In this document: in pieces, positions 42,301 to 50,964 of the stretch
How the letters are laid out: every line of letters begins with the position of its first letter
Position numbering within the stretch: the stretch's first letter is position 1
Source of the DNA: Candidatus Endonucleibacter bathymodioli
Lineage (GTDB): Bacteria; Pseudomonadota; Gammaproteobacteria; Pseudomonadales; Endozoicomonadaceae
Assembly: GCA_030674915.1 (NCBI GenBank)
Contig: JASXSV010000004.1
Location: forward strand, 124,001 to 188,000
Length of the DNA: 64,000 bases
Direction of reading: 5' to 3'
Made by a program: the position numbers and the translations under genes
Notes under the pieces: generated by a model
Told to the model about the DNA's origin: nothing
The model's input: the letters and a program-made list of their open reading frames with translations, nothing else
Database searches by the model: none

Positions 42301-42666
42301 CTTGACCATAAAAAACGAACCTATCAACAAAGAACCTTCAACAACCTGCCTGCTGACAAGGCTATAGATTACCTTGACGCACTAATGTCAGTTTATAAAG
42401 AAGGACTAACATACCCTCAACCGCTATTTCCTGAAACCGCTCTTGCCTTGCTCAACAGTACGGGGGACGATGAACAGGCAGTAAAACGAGCACGCTTATG
42501 TTTTGAAGGTAATCCTCACGGATCCGGTAATTTTGCAGAAGGAGATGACCCTTATATATCCCGCATTTATCCCAGTTTTGACAGTAGCTACCAAACCATA
42601 AGAGAGCTTTCTATAGACGTATTGAATCCTGCGCTGTCACACTCTAAAGCAGGAGGCAGCTCATGA
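39331..42666 (+). CDS. recC: exodeoxyribonuclease V subunit RecC
   Basis: 1111 aa, near the E. coli length. It starts at a GTG (MLTIYHSNRLDILKDLL), the conserved RecC start. Family segments include ILVQSPGMAQWLRLQLAEELG, RFFVFGISALPPHFIESL, FSISDNSVRTEHPLLTGVL, CTLMPMRSIPFKIVCLLGMNDGAYPR and SRRGDRSRRDDDRYLFLEAL. RecC is the subunit that recognises Chi and splits the strands; its own helicase and nuclease folds are inactive. It overlaps recB by ATGA (4 bp), so translation is coupled. The order recC-recB-recD without ptrA is the Pseudomonas type. Confidence 0.96.
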   Translation: MLTIYHSNRLDILKDLLIALIKRQPLSNPLQDEQILVQSPGMAQWLRLQLAEELGVAAAINFPLPASFLWEMYIHILPHVPKRSAFNKETMTWKIMVLVKQMLNQDNFAPLKNYLTEDDDDLKSYQLAGKIADIFDQYLVYRPDWILKWEQDDGLDAIPHKQLWQPELWRALVAKTAELNQPHWHRANMHQQFNEKITRGKSVHTLPKRFFVFGISALPPHFIESLHTLSQQTDVHLMITNPCRYFWGDIKDPKYLAKMKSRHFLLNNDQRSERKEPFYKTSSISGDDCTNPLLASMGKLGRDYLYQIHDLDAVDIDAFADIPRTTLLKHIQADILDLADSSSNTPKPEIKKNDTSFRIHNCHSPIREVEVLHDQLLAIFAKHQDITPKDIVIMLPNVDAYSPWIQTVFGSIPKQDPRYIPFSISDNSVRTEHPLLTGVLKLLNIDNSRCTAPELLDLLDIPALQRRFKLNQNDLETLRQWVNDTGIRWGINSHQQSRFDLPIMSINTWQFGLRRMLLGYAMPESSGIHAGILPFDGVQGLNACLCGQLADFLEQIEQLSTSLNQEYSIDEWTRYVNNLLEQFFLPNKSDEYPLKIIHDAMEHLHEQLHDADHQQPLTKSIIVSYLTERIIQRQNSKRFLAGQVNFCTLMPMRSIPFKIVCLLGMNDGAYPRSIDIAGFDLIAQNSRRGDRSRRDDDRYLFLEALLSAQQQFYISYVGKSIIDSSPRAPSVLVTELLNYCQQGFIGQKDPDTPLAEQLITEHPLQAFSPSVFASKSKKENDISLFSYAREWLPAARRKGQRPPPFIVSPLKATNIPDSIEISELIRFFRNTSKYFCNHRLKVFFDDNEKVLAENESFELDGLTQYSLKQELLEALILDQPSTQVLALRQASGYLPHGAFGEVIVDEQVKALTSMSNHIRDLTTSETLEEDIEIGLNIGDIHLCGWLKQLYSGGLIRYRPSPIKGKDIITTWIEHLCYCATRPSRSTRLIGLDHKKRTYQQRTFNNLPADKAIDYLDALMSVYKEGLTYPQPLFPETALALLNSTGDDEQAVKRARLCFEGNPHGSGNFAEGDDPYISRIYPSFDSSYQTIRELSIDVLNPALSHSKAGGSS

Positions 42667-45600
42667 ACAACAACTCTGCAACTCCTCTGGATATCAGATT
42701 ATTTCCGTTGCATGGCATACGTCTAATTGAGGCTAGTGCGGGCACAGGTAAAACCTATACCATTGCTAACCTGTATTTGCGTCTTTTACTAGGTCATGGA
42801 CCTAACGATAATACTCATCAGAGTACCGCCCATTGCCAGACATTGAGCGTTGACCAAATTCTCGTGGTCACATTTACAGAAGCCGCTACCGGCGAGCTTA
42901 GAGACCGTATCAGAGCTAGAATTCATGACGCCCGCTTAGCATTTATTGTAAACCACAGTCCAGACGACTTTTTACAAGCTTTGCTTGACGACCTTGATCG
43001 TCACGAAGAACGAATACAGCTTTTATTGGCCGCTGAACGACAAATGGACGAGGCCTCCATATTTACCATTCACGGATTTTGTCAACGGATGCTAAAACAG
43101 CACGCATTTGAAAGTAACACCCTCTTCTCTAGCGAACTACTTACCGACGAGAGTCATCTGCTAAATGTCAGTGCGGCGGACTTCTGGCGACGCACGCTTT
43201 ATCCCATGAATAAACCTTTAACAGCATTAGCTCGTAGCCTGTGGTCTACACCAGAAGCGTTGCTGACAGCGATTCGTTCTTGGCTTAACAGACCAGATCT
43301 CCAAATCATTTCAGGCAAACTCCCGAACTCTCTTGATACGTTTAACAAAGACTACATTGCTCCGTCTCTAGCGATAAAAACTCTCTGGTTAAACGATAAA
43401 GACACTATACGAGCACAACTTCACGACAGTGGTTTGAAAGCCAACTGTAAAAGTATAAAACGCTTGGACGAGATGGAAGCATTTATCCAAAGTGATGAAC
43501 TAATCCCTATTCTTGGCAAAGATAGCTGGAATCTCTATAGCACAACAACACTACAAACCAGCCTGAAAAAAAATGCTAATCTCCCCGAGCACCATATATT
43601 TAGTAAAATTGATAACCTGATAAATAAGCCAATATCTTTAAAGAACGCTTTTCAGGGTATGATTTTGAAACAAGCACTGGAGAGAATTAAATCTCAACTC
43701 AATAAGTTAAAAGCTGTGCATCATCAACTATCCTTTGACGACCTGTTAGCCAACCTTGCTGCCGCACTTACCGGCGCTCATAGCAGCACCCTTGCCGAAG
43801 CCATTCGTTTGCAATTCCGAGTTGCCATGATTGATGAGTTTCAGGACACTGATCCTCAACAGTATGCAATATTCAGCAATATTTATATTGAGAACCAGGA
43901 TAAGAGTACCGGCCTGTTCATGATCGGTGATCCAAAACAAGCAATTTACGCCTTCCGAGGTGCCGATATTTTCACCTATATAGAGGCACGTAGGCAGGTA
44001 ACCGCTCATTACACCCTTGGAACCAATTGGCGCTCCTCTGCACCCATGGTTGAAGCCGTTAACAGCATTTTTTCTCGGTCTTCCTCACCCTTCATTTACA
44101 AAGAGGATATCCCTTTTCATCCGGTTAATACTTCAGAGTCTGGCAAGCAAAAACAACTAACTATTAATGGCGAACTTTTACCAGCAGCCCAAATTTGGTT
44201 ACCACAGAGCAGTAATAAAACGATAGGTTCCGGTGAATATCAAGCTATTATGAGCGCAGCCACCGCCATAGAAATAAACCAATTACTAACCCTGGCAGAT
44301 AAACAGCAGTGCGTGCTTAAAAGTAGCAAAACCACTCGCCCTCTAAGGGCTAATGACATAGCTGTTTTAGTGCGCAGTAGCCGTCAGGGACAATTAATTC
44401 GCAACGCCCTAGCCCAACAAGGTATTGCCAGCGTCTATCTAAGCAACAGTGACTCCGTATTTTCCAGCCAACTAGCCAAAGACTTGCTCCGCCTATTATT
44501 CGCTTGCCTAACCCCCACCAACGAGATCACACTACGGTCAGCCTTGGCTACGCCATTATTTAGCCTTAGTGCTTCGCACCTAGATACCCTTAACCATGAT
44601 GCACATGTATGGGAGCAAACTATAGAGGAGTTTAGTCACTATCAAAAAATATGGTTTGAGCAGGGTGTACTACCCATGCTCCGCCGTATTATCTACCAGA
44701 GAAATATTGCCGAAAACCTGCTCACCACTGAGTTTGGCGAACGTCAGCTTACAGACCTCCTACACTTGGGCGAATTGTTAGCACACCAAGAGATGGAACT
44801 GCACAATCACCATGCTCTTTATCGCTGGCTAAGCGAAGCTACTAGCAGTCCTAACAAAAATTCAGCGGAACAACAGCTACACTTGGAAAGCGAAAATAAT
44901 CTGGTGAAAATTGTTACCATTCACAAATCCAAAGGCCTTGAATACAACGTCGTTTTTCTACCATTTATTTGCACCTACCATGAAGCTAAGCAACCTCTTT
45001 ACCATGATGAAACTAACAACAAAACAACACTCGACCTCGAAGGTCACAAAACCTCCCTCGTTCAGGCAGAAAAAGAGAGGCTAGCCGAAGATTTACGCCT
45101 TCTATACGTGGCGCTAACCAGATCCGTACACTGCTGTTATCTTGGTATTGCACCTTACAAGCGAGGGGGTAATAACGAAATAACAGATTTACACAAAACC
45201 GCTATCGGCTATTTGCTCAACAACGGCAATCCTATTAATGCTCAAGAGATATCTTCATTACTAAACCAACTTATTAATGATTGCCAATCCTTTTCTGTCT
45301 CAGACCCACCCAATGACAAACTTCCTACCTACCAACCCCTTGTCACGGACAAACAAGAGCTCACCGCATTGCAATTCACCGGTAAAATAGAATATGACTG
45401 GTGGGTTACCAGTTATTCATCTCTATCCAAAAGTGCGATAGCACACTCTTATTCGTCCCTATCAGATCAAGAACTTGAAACAGCAACACCAGATGCTAGC
45501 ATTGAAGCACCTGGGCACGATCTAGAGGTTCAACAAGAGTCCAAACACACTTCAGCACAACCTCAATCACGAGAAGATGAGTTCAGTTTGTTTTATTTTC

Positions 45601-46319
45601 CAAAAGGAGCGAGACCTGGAACCTTCCTACACACACTGTTTGAGCGAGTTGACTTTGCTATCAGCTACGATGAAACCCTAGATAACTTTGTCCGAAAAGA
45701 GCTCTTAAAAGAAGGCTATGAAGAACATTGGCAGCCCGCACTTTGCCAAATGCTTCATAGCTGCCTGCAAACCCCATTGGATGGCGATAGCCTCTGTCTA
45801 GGACAGATTCCAAAACATCAACGAAAAATAGAAATGGAATTCTATATCCCCATCAACAAACTCCGAGCCTCAAAACTCAATAACTTGATAGCCAGTCATG
45901 ATCCACTCAGTAAACAAGCAGGTATGCTAGATTTTCATCAGGTACAAGGCATGCTAAAAGGCTTTATTGACCTAACCTTCGAGTATCAGGGAAAGTGGTA
46001 CATACTAGACTACAAATCAAACTGGCTAGGAGCCAGCAAAGAATTCTACACAAGGGAGAATATGGCACAAGCCATGATAAGTCATCGGTACGACTTGCAA
46101 TATCTACTCTACTCTCTAGCGTTGCACCGATTACTAAAACAACGTATTCCTAACTACAATTACGGCCATCACTTTGGGGGCGTTATTTACCTCTTCTTGA
46201 GAGGAGTCACCCTCAACGACCCAAAAAGACATGGTATTTACGACCATAGACCAGAACAAATCCTGATCGAAAAGTTAGATGATTTATTTTCCGGCACTCC
46301 CGACAACCAAGCTTCCTAG
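42663..46319 (+). CDS. recB: exodeoxyribonuclease V subunit RecB
   Basis: 1218 aa. SF1A helicase motifs are clear: Walker A EASAGTGKTYTIANLYLRLL, VTFTEAATGELRDRI, Walker B AMIDEFQDTDPQQYAIF, IGDPKQAIYAFRGAD, VKIVTIHKSKGLEYNVVFLP and LLYVALTRSVHCCYL. The C-terminal RecB nuclease domain is intact, with GFIDLTFEYQGKWYILDYKS (Asp and Lys of the active site) and, before it, FLHTLFERVDF. It unwinds 3'-5' and carries the only nuclease site of the complex. It joins recC by ATGA and is followed by recD after 10 bp. Confidence 0.97.
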   Translation: MNNNSATPLDIRLFPLHGIRLIEASAGTGKTYTIANLYLRLLLGHGPNDNTHQSTAHCQTLSVDQILVVTFTEAATGELRDRIRARIHDARLAFIVNHSPDDFLQALLDDLDRHEERIQLLLAAERQMDEASIFTIHGFCQRMLKQHAFESNTLFSSELLTDESHLLNVSAADFWRRTLYPMNKPLTALARSLWSTPEALLTAIRSWLNRPDLQIISGKLPNSLDTFNKDYIAPSLAIKTLWLNDKDTIRAQLHDSGLKANCKSIKRLDEMEAFIQSDELIPILGKDSWNLYSTTTLQTSLKKNANLPEHHIFSKIDNLINKPISLKNAFQGMILKQALERIKSQLNKLKAVHHQLSFDDLLANLAAALTGAHSSTLAEAIRLQFRVAMIDEFQDTDPQQYAIFSNIYIENQDKSTGLFMIGDPKQAIYAFRGADIFTYIEARRQVTAHYTLGTNWRSSAPMVEAVNSIFSRSSSPFIYKEDIPFHPVNTSESGKQKQLTINGELLPAAQIWLPQSSNKTIGSGEYQAIMSAATAIEINQLLTLADKQQCVLKSSKTTRPLRANDIAVLVRSSRQGQLIRNALAQQGIASVYLSNSDSVFSSQLAKDLLRLLFACLTPTNEITLRSALATPLFSLSASHLDTLNHDAHVWEQTIEEFSHYQKIWFEQGVLPMLRRIIYQRNIAENLLTTEFGERQLTDLLHLGELLAHQEMELHNHHALYRWLSEATSSPNKNSAEQQLHLESENNLVKIVTIHKSKGLEYNVVFLPFICTYHEAKQPLYHDETNNKTTLDLEGHKTSLVQAEKERLAEDLRLLYVALTRSVHCCYLGIAPYKRGGNNEITDLHKTAIGYLLNNGNPINAQEISSLLNQLINDCQSFSVSDPPNDKLPTYQPLVTDKQELTALQFTGKIEYDWWVTSYSSLSKSAIAHSYSSLSDQELETATPDASIEAPGHDLEVQQESKHTSAQPQSREDEFSLFYFPKGARPGTFLHTLFERVDFAISYDETLDNFVRKELLKEGYEEHWQPALCQMLHSCLQTPLDGDSLCLGQIPKHQRKIEMEFYIPINKLRASKLNNLIASHDPLSKQAGMLDFHQVQGMLKGFIDLTFEYQGKWYILDYKSNWLGASKEFYTRENMAQAMISHRYDLQYLLYSLALHRLLKQRIPNYNYGHHFGGVIYLFLRGVTLNDPKRHGIYDHRPEQILIEKLDDLFSGTPDNQAS

Positions 46320-46329
46320 GAGAATAAAT

Positions 46330-48357
46330 GTGCTTGAGCTTCTAAAAGGACTGGTTCAAAATAATCAGATAAAGCCACTGGACTACCAGTTCGCTAGGTT
46401 TATATACAGCCTTCATAATGATGATGTTTTGGCACTGGTCAGCGCCATGGTCAGCCACCAGTTAGGACTAGGAAATGTCTGTTTATCTTTGGAAACCATA
46501 GACCCAAATTGCCTCTTCAACCAAAATCAGAAAAAAAGCCAAGCCATCATAGAGGCTGCTCAATGTGACGTATGTCACTGGCATGAACATCTGTTAAAGC
46601 AACCATGGGTTGGCGACGGCTGCACGCCAACGCCTTTGGTTATTGAAAAAAAACGACTATATCTATACCGCTACTGGCAATACGAAAAACAAGTAGCCGC
46701 TTTTTTAGGACAAAATTCCAGCATCAATGTCGATCATCAAGCTGCCAGCCTAATACTAAACCGTCTTTTCCGCAGGGATTACACCTCTATCTATCAACAA
46801 TGTCATCATCTTGAATCTGGCACAGACATTCAGAAAGCATTAGTCAAGTGGCTAGATATTGAACACCAAAATTCCTTAGATTGGAGCGCCATTCAACAGT
46901 GTATCCTTAACGCTAAAACAAGCGCAGATCTATCACCCCTAGATAAACTGGTTCCAGATAAGTACTGTCTCAACTGGCAAAAAATTGCGGTGGCCCTAGC
47001 CTCAACCCAGAGTTTTTCCATCATCAGTGGCGGCCCCGGTACGGGTAAAACAACCACCGTTACAAAACTGCTAGCACTGTTAGTAGAACTAGGCATTCAA
47101 AGCGGTTCACCCCCGAATATAAAGCTAGTAGCACCAACAGGAAAAGCCTCCGCACGTCTGACAGAATCTATTGGTGGTGCACTGAACAAACTTGCCTGCA
47201 ATCAACAGGTAAAAGACTTGATTCCCACAAATGCAAGGACCATCCACCGACTACTAGGAGTTATGCCCTATAGCAACGGCTTCAGGCATAACAACAGCAA
47301 TAAGCTACATCTTGATATACTGGTGGTAGATGAAGCATCTATGATTGATCTGCCAATGATGGCCCGTTTACTGGAAGCCATGCCCAACAACGGTCGGTTA
47401 ATCCTGTTAGGTGACAGGGATCAACTAGCCTCTGTTGAAGCCGGCAGTGTGCTGGGAGACATCTGCACCGCTGCCGATGGTGGGTATTCCACAAAACAAA
47501 TCCAGATTATGGAACAAATGACCGGATTTAATCTAAACGAATACAGTAACTCTGAAGCCAGACCCATCAATAATAGCATTTGTCTTCTGCAAAAAAGCTA
47601 TCGATTTGACGCACTCTCTGGTATTGGCCTCCTTGCAAACGCTATCAATACAGGTAATCAGAAAGCCATTACGCGAACACTGAGCCTTAATTTCAAAGAT
47701 ATCGATATACATCCAACAGATAGCTATGGTTATCATCAACTTTTAAAATTGTGTACAACTGAATATCAACGCTTCTTAGCAATTATAAAAACAGGCATTA
47801 TCGGAACGGAATCAGAAACCATTTGGCATAAAAAAATACTACAAACATTTCACTCGTTTCAGCTACTCTGCGCTTTGCGTGAAGGTCAATTTGGCGTTAA
47901 TTGTCTCAATGAAGTGATTCGATTAGCTCTTTCCAAAGCAAACTTAATTGATGAGGCTGGCCTTTGGTATAGAGGTCGACCGGTATTAATTACAAAAAAT
48001 GATCATGACCTTAATTTATACAACGGAGATATTGGTATTGCTCTCAACAACAACGACAGTCGCTTAAGGGTGATATTTGAACTACCAGATGGTTCCATAA
48101 AACAATTCTTACCAAGCCGCCTGCCAGAGCATGAAACAGTTTTTGCCATGACCATCCACAAAAGCCAAGGATCAGAGTTTGAGCATGCAGCAATAGCTCT
48201 ACCTAATCAGTTTAATCCGATGATCACAAGGGAGCTAGTTTACACTGGTATCACCCGTGCGAAAAAGAAATTAGATCTTTTTTGTAGCGCGGATCTACTA
48301 AACAAAGCGATAAAAACACCCACTCAAAGAATATCAGGCCTAAAAGAAAGACTTTAA
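46330..48357 (+). CDS. recD: exodeoxyribonuclease V subunit RecD
   Basis: The likely start is the GTG at 46330, 10 bp after the recB stop, with AGGAG at 46318-46322. An ATG at 46279 is in frame but would overlap recB and has no ribosome site; the ATG at 46329 is out of frame. This gives 675 aa. Motifs: Walker A ISGGPGTGKTTTVTKLLALL, LVAPTGKASARL, Walker B LVVDEASMIDLPMM, LLGDRDQLASVEAGSVLGD and the C-terminal TIHKSQGSEFEHAAIALP. It is the 5'-3' helicase of RecBCD. It is somewhat longer than E. coli RecD (608 aa). Confidence 0.95.
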   Translation: MLELLKGLVQNNQIKPLDYQFARFIYSLHNDDVLALVSAMVSHQLGLGNVCLSLETIDPNCLFNQNQKKSQAIIEAAQCDVCHWHEHLLKQPWVGDGCTPTPLVIEKKRLYLYRYWQYEKQVAAFLGQNSSINVDHQAASLILNRLFRRDYTSIYQQCHHLESGTDIQKALVKWLDIEHQNSLDWSAIQQCILNAKTSADLSPLDKLVPDKYCLNWQKIAVALASTQSFSIISGGPGTGKTTTVTKLLALLVELGIQSGSPPNIKLVAPTGKASARLTESIGGALNKLACNQQVKDLIPTNARTIHRLLGVMPYSNGFRHNNSNKLHLDILVVDEASMIDLPMMARLLEAMPNNGRLILLGDRDQLASVEAGSVLGDICTAADGGYSTKQIQIMEQMTGFNLNEYSNSEARPINNSICLLQKSYRFDALSGIGLLANAINTGNQKAITRTLSLNFKDIDIHPTDSYGYHQLLKLCTTEYQRFLAIIKTGIIGTESETIWHKKILQTFHSFQLLCALREGQFGVNCLNEVIRLALSKANLIDEAGLWYRGRPVLITKNDHDLNLYNGDIGIALNNNDSRLRVIFELPDGSIKQFLPSRLPEHETVFAMTIHKSQGSEFEHAAIALPNQFNPMITRELVYTGITRAKKKLDLFCSADLLNKAIKTPTQRISGLKERL

Positions 48358-48365
48358 GCTTACCA

Positions 48366-48445
48366 TTGCGTATAGTTGCGTATAGTTGCGTATAGTTGCG
48401 TATAGTTGCGTATAGTTGCGTATAGTTGCGTATAGTTGCGTATAA
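48366..48445. repeat. 10-bp tandem repeat just after recD
   Basis: TTGCGTATAG occurs seven times, followed by a varied eighth unit that ends TATAATG. The array starts 9 bp after the recD stop. Ten base pairs is close to one DNA helical turn, so identical faces repeat along the helix. There are no spacers, so it is not a CRISPR array. Confidence 0.95.
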
Positions 48446-48494
48446 TGATTCTATTTCCCACCTCAAAGATGGTCAATTATTCATTAATAGGCTA

Positions 48495-48704
48495 GTTCCT
48501 AGATTTCAACAATAACCGACACACTTGGAATTGATTTGAGAGTCAACTTCTCATAGACTATAGTTCGCACACAAAAAACTAGGTGACTACATCGTAAACT
48601 CTTACAAACATATGACTCTGGCTTAACGATACCAGATTCAATCCTTCCGCACACTCGTATTTTCAGCGCGTAGGATTGGTGGTTATCTGTAGAGTTCAGG
48701 TAAA
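48495..48704 (+). repeat. inverted arm A flanking the zinc-finger gene
   Basis: About 210 bp similar to the reverse complement of 51179-51384. Conserved blocks include CGACACACTTGGAATTGATT, then TGACTCTGG, CCAGATTCA, ACTCGTATTT and CGTAGGATTGGTGGTTATCT. The arms are clearly diverged. Together they enclose the zinc-finger gene and its decayed tail. Confidence 0.8.
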
Positions 48705-48744
48705 CGTTATCGGTAGCATCAGGGTGCTGAGGCTGGAGCCCTCT

Positions 48745-48850
48745 TCATTATTGGCCGCGTGGATATTGATGAGCGCCCAGAATGCGTGGATCTGAAAAAA
48801 AGTACGATTCAGTTTTTGTCGAGCATGTATGTTAGTTATTGTGGAAATCT
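48745..48850 (+). pseudogene. IS30-like transposase remnant beside arm A
   Basis: The plus strand encodes GRVDIDERPECVDLKKSTIQ, which lines up with RVSIDDRPGIVDQKIRLGD of the IS30 transposase at 59 kb. The catalytic DWE motif that should follow is gone. Only a short piece remains, directly upstream of the zinc-finger gene. Confidence 0.5.
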
Positions 48851-48888
48851 AGGATCTAGGATTGACTGAAATTATAGAGGTGAAATAA

Positions 48889-50709
48889 ATGATATTGAAA
48901 TTATTGTGTATTCCAAAATCACATACATATAGATTAAATACTTTAACTATGGTTAAGGGTATATTATTTTCTTATTGGTTATTAACCTCTCTATGCATTA
49001 AAGCAGCGCTAGATAATAATATTCCTCAAAGCATAGATATTGACATGAAGAAAGAGAAATGGTTGTTTATGCTTGTACCGAATAATCCTGCATCTGGGCA
49101 TCTAGAAGAAGTTTGTTATATGCTTATGATTGATAAGGGAATATCAGAAGACCCCAGTATAAACAAACTAATTAGCACTACCTTAATAGACCTACAAGAT
49201 AATAACATTGAAGAGATTTTACATGTTAATAATTGTCAAAATCTTACGCTTTGCAGCATGCGTTATTTATTAGAAGAAGATGCTAATAATTTTTTGCGTG
49301 TTTTGAAATCAGAACAAAAAAACTACAAATATGCACTTGTAGTTATATTTTTTACCATCACTGAAAACAATAAAGAAATAGGTTTCAAAATTGAACAAAT
49401 AGAACTTAATAATACAATATATGCTAATGATCAAATTCTTAATGGCACTAGCAGTGGACTAAATATATTAAAGCCACTATTAGCATCATGCAAGGAGATG
49501 AGATTTGCATCTAAAAACAGCCCTCAAATTAGTAGTGACGAAACACCAAATTTTGACCTATACCTTAATATTGAAAGTAATATTAATAATACTCAGTGCC
49601 CAGATATAGAAAACCAACTATTCACATCATTGGAGGATATAGAATCTGTAGATGAAAACATCTCTGACGCTTATAATACAGTTCCAAATATAAATCTATT
49701 GCTTAGTAATACAGGAGCAGAAACATGTCCTAATTATAATACTTTGCTTAATCCATATAAGGATATTGCACCTAATGTTTCAGAGTGTGAAAAACCAAAT
49801 AATACAAAACATCCAAAGGGAAGAATCTACACCTGTAATATCTGTAACAAGGTATTTACTAGAATCTATAATTTGCATAGCCATATTAAAGTTCATAGAG
49901 ATAAAAGCATTTTCCACTGCCACGAGTGTGACAAGGATTTTACTAACAGACAAATCCTAAACAGACATATGTTGTTTCATCTAAGTGATAAGGCATTTCA
50001 GTGCCCGTGGTGTAGCAATGTGTTTTATAAAGCACAAACTTTTAATATACATATGGAAACCCATACAGATAAAGATACTTTCAAGTGCCAAGAGTGTGGC
50101 AAGTATTTTATTAGTAACACAATATTACAATTACATATATCAATTCATTTAGATGAAAAACCATTTAAGTGCCATTTGTGTAGCAAGGCATTCAATCAAA
50201 GATGTAATTTGAAAACACACATGCGAACCCATAAGAATGTTTCAGAGTGTGAAAAACTAAATAAGACAACACTTCCAAAAGAAAAAAACCACCACTGTAA
50301 TATCTGTAACAAGTCATTTACTAGAAGCTATAATTTGCATAACCATATTAAAGTTCATGAGAAAAAAAGCATTTTCCACTGCCACGAGTGTGACAAATAT
50401 TTTAGCACAAGACAAATATTTACCAGACATATGTTATTTCATCTAAGTGAAAAGACATTTCAGTGCCCGTGGTGTAGAAATGTATTTAATAGAACACAAG
50501 ATTTGGATACACATATGGAAATCCATACAGATAAAAGTACTTTCAAGTGCCAAGAGTGCGGTAAGTATTTTACTAGCAAAATGATTTTAGAATCACATAG
50601 ATATATTCATTCAGGTGGAAAACCATTTAAGTGCCATTTGTGTAACAAGGAATTCACTCGAAAAGGTAATTTGAAAGCACACTTCCGAACCCATAATAAC
50701 AAAGTGTAA
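48889..50709 (+). CDS. exported protein with ten tandem C2H2 zinc fingers
   Basis: The 606-aa product starts at an ATG with a good AGAGGTG 7 nt upstream. Residues ~21-39 (MVKGILFSYWLLTSLCIKAA) form a hydrophobic export signal after a 20-residue polar leader. Residues ~45-310 are an unrecognised Asn/Asp/Glu-rich domain. From residue ~314 to the end are ten fingers that all fit C-x2-C-x3-F-x5-L/F-x2-H-x3-H, e.g. CNICNKVFTRIYNLHSHIKVH split over helix and strand as in TFIIIA/Krueppel proteins. Linkers have the canonical length and are partly TGEKP-like (LDEKPF). Fingers 1-5 and 6-10 are two copies of one 154-codon unit. Bacterial C2H2 proteins such as Ros/MucR have a single, different finger; arrays like this are eukaryotic in style. 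An exported DNA-binding protein would suit a nucleomodulin acting in host nuclei (inference). AT-rich, flanked by inverted arms. Confidence 0.9.
   Translation: MILKLLCIPKSHTYRLNTLTMVKGILFSYWLLTSLCIKAALDNNIPQSIDIDMKKEKWLFMLVPNNPASGHLEEVCYMLMIDKGISEDPSINKLISTTLIDLQDNNIEEILHVNNCQNLTLCSMRYLLEEDANNFLRVLKSEQKNYKYALVVIFFTITENNKEIGFKIEQIELNNTIYANDQILNGTSSGLNILKPLLASCKEMRFASKNSPQISSDETPNFDLYLNIESNINNTQCPDIENQLFTSLEDIESVDENISDAYNTVPNINLLLSNTGAETCPNYNTLLNPYKDIAPNVSECEKPNNTKHPKGRIYTCNICNKVFTRIYNLHSHIKVHRDKSIFHCHECDKDFTNRQILNRHMLFHLSDKAFQCPWCSNVFYKAQTFNIHMETHTDKDTFKCQECGKYFISNTILQLHISIHLDEKPFKCHLCSKAFNQRCNLKTHMRTHKNVSECEKLNKTTLPKEKNHHCNICNKSFTRSYNLHNHIKVHEKKSIFHCHECDKYFSTRQIFTRHMLFHLSEKTFQCPWCRNVFNRTQDLDTHMEIHTDKSTFKCQECGKYFTSKMILESHRYIHSGGKPFKCHLCNKEFTRKGNLKAHFRTHNNKV
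49777..50238 (+). repeat. 462-bp internal tandem duplication, unit 1 (fingers 1-5)
   Basis: The unit begins with GTTTCAGAGTGTGAAAAACC and recurs at 50239 with the same start. It encodes a linker (NVSECEK) plus five fingers. Corresponding fingers are paired across units: CNICNK, CHECDK, CPWC, CQECGKYF and CHLC in the same order. Confidence 0.93.
50239..50700 (+). repeat. 462-bp internal tandem duplication, unit 2 (fingers 6-10)
   Basis: Second copy of the five-finger unit, 154 codons long like the first. Cys and His ligands are all kept, while several helix residues that would face DNA differ between units (for example TRIYN versus TRSYN, NRQIL versus TRQIF, KAQTF versus RTQDL). Confidence 0.93.
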
Positions 50710-50905
50710 CCAGATATTTATTTATCAAAATGTTTTAGATGCTCATATATTGACTCATGCAGGTGAAAAGTTATTTAAGTGCAATTTGTATGATAAGGAA
50801 TTCATTTGCACAGGTATTTTAAATTCACATAAAAAAACTCATTCTTCGAGAAAGCTTTTTTATTGTCAAACATGTGACAAGAAATATACTAGCAAGGTGA
50901 ATTAA
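50710..50905 (+). pseudogene. decayed further zinc fingers after the stop codon
   Basis: In the +1 frame relative to the gene, the sequence encodes QNVLDAHILTHAGEKLFKC, then NLYDKEFICTGILNSHKKTH and FYCQTCDKKYTSK before a TAA at about 50903. These are finger pieces with a true TGEKP-like linker. One ligand is lost (Cys to Tyr in CNLYDK). The gene was therefore longer once, with at least twelve fingers, and was cut short by a stop and frameshift. Confidence 0.75.
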
Positions 50906-50964
50906 TAATACTATAAGGTATGCTATATTTATTTACACATAAGATAAGGACTATATTTGCATAA

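Noticed and set aside
48366..48445. Tandem repeat as a CRISPR array
   Set aside because: The unit is only 10 bp and has no spacers; no cas genes are nearby.
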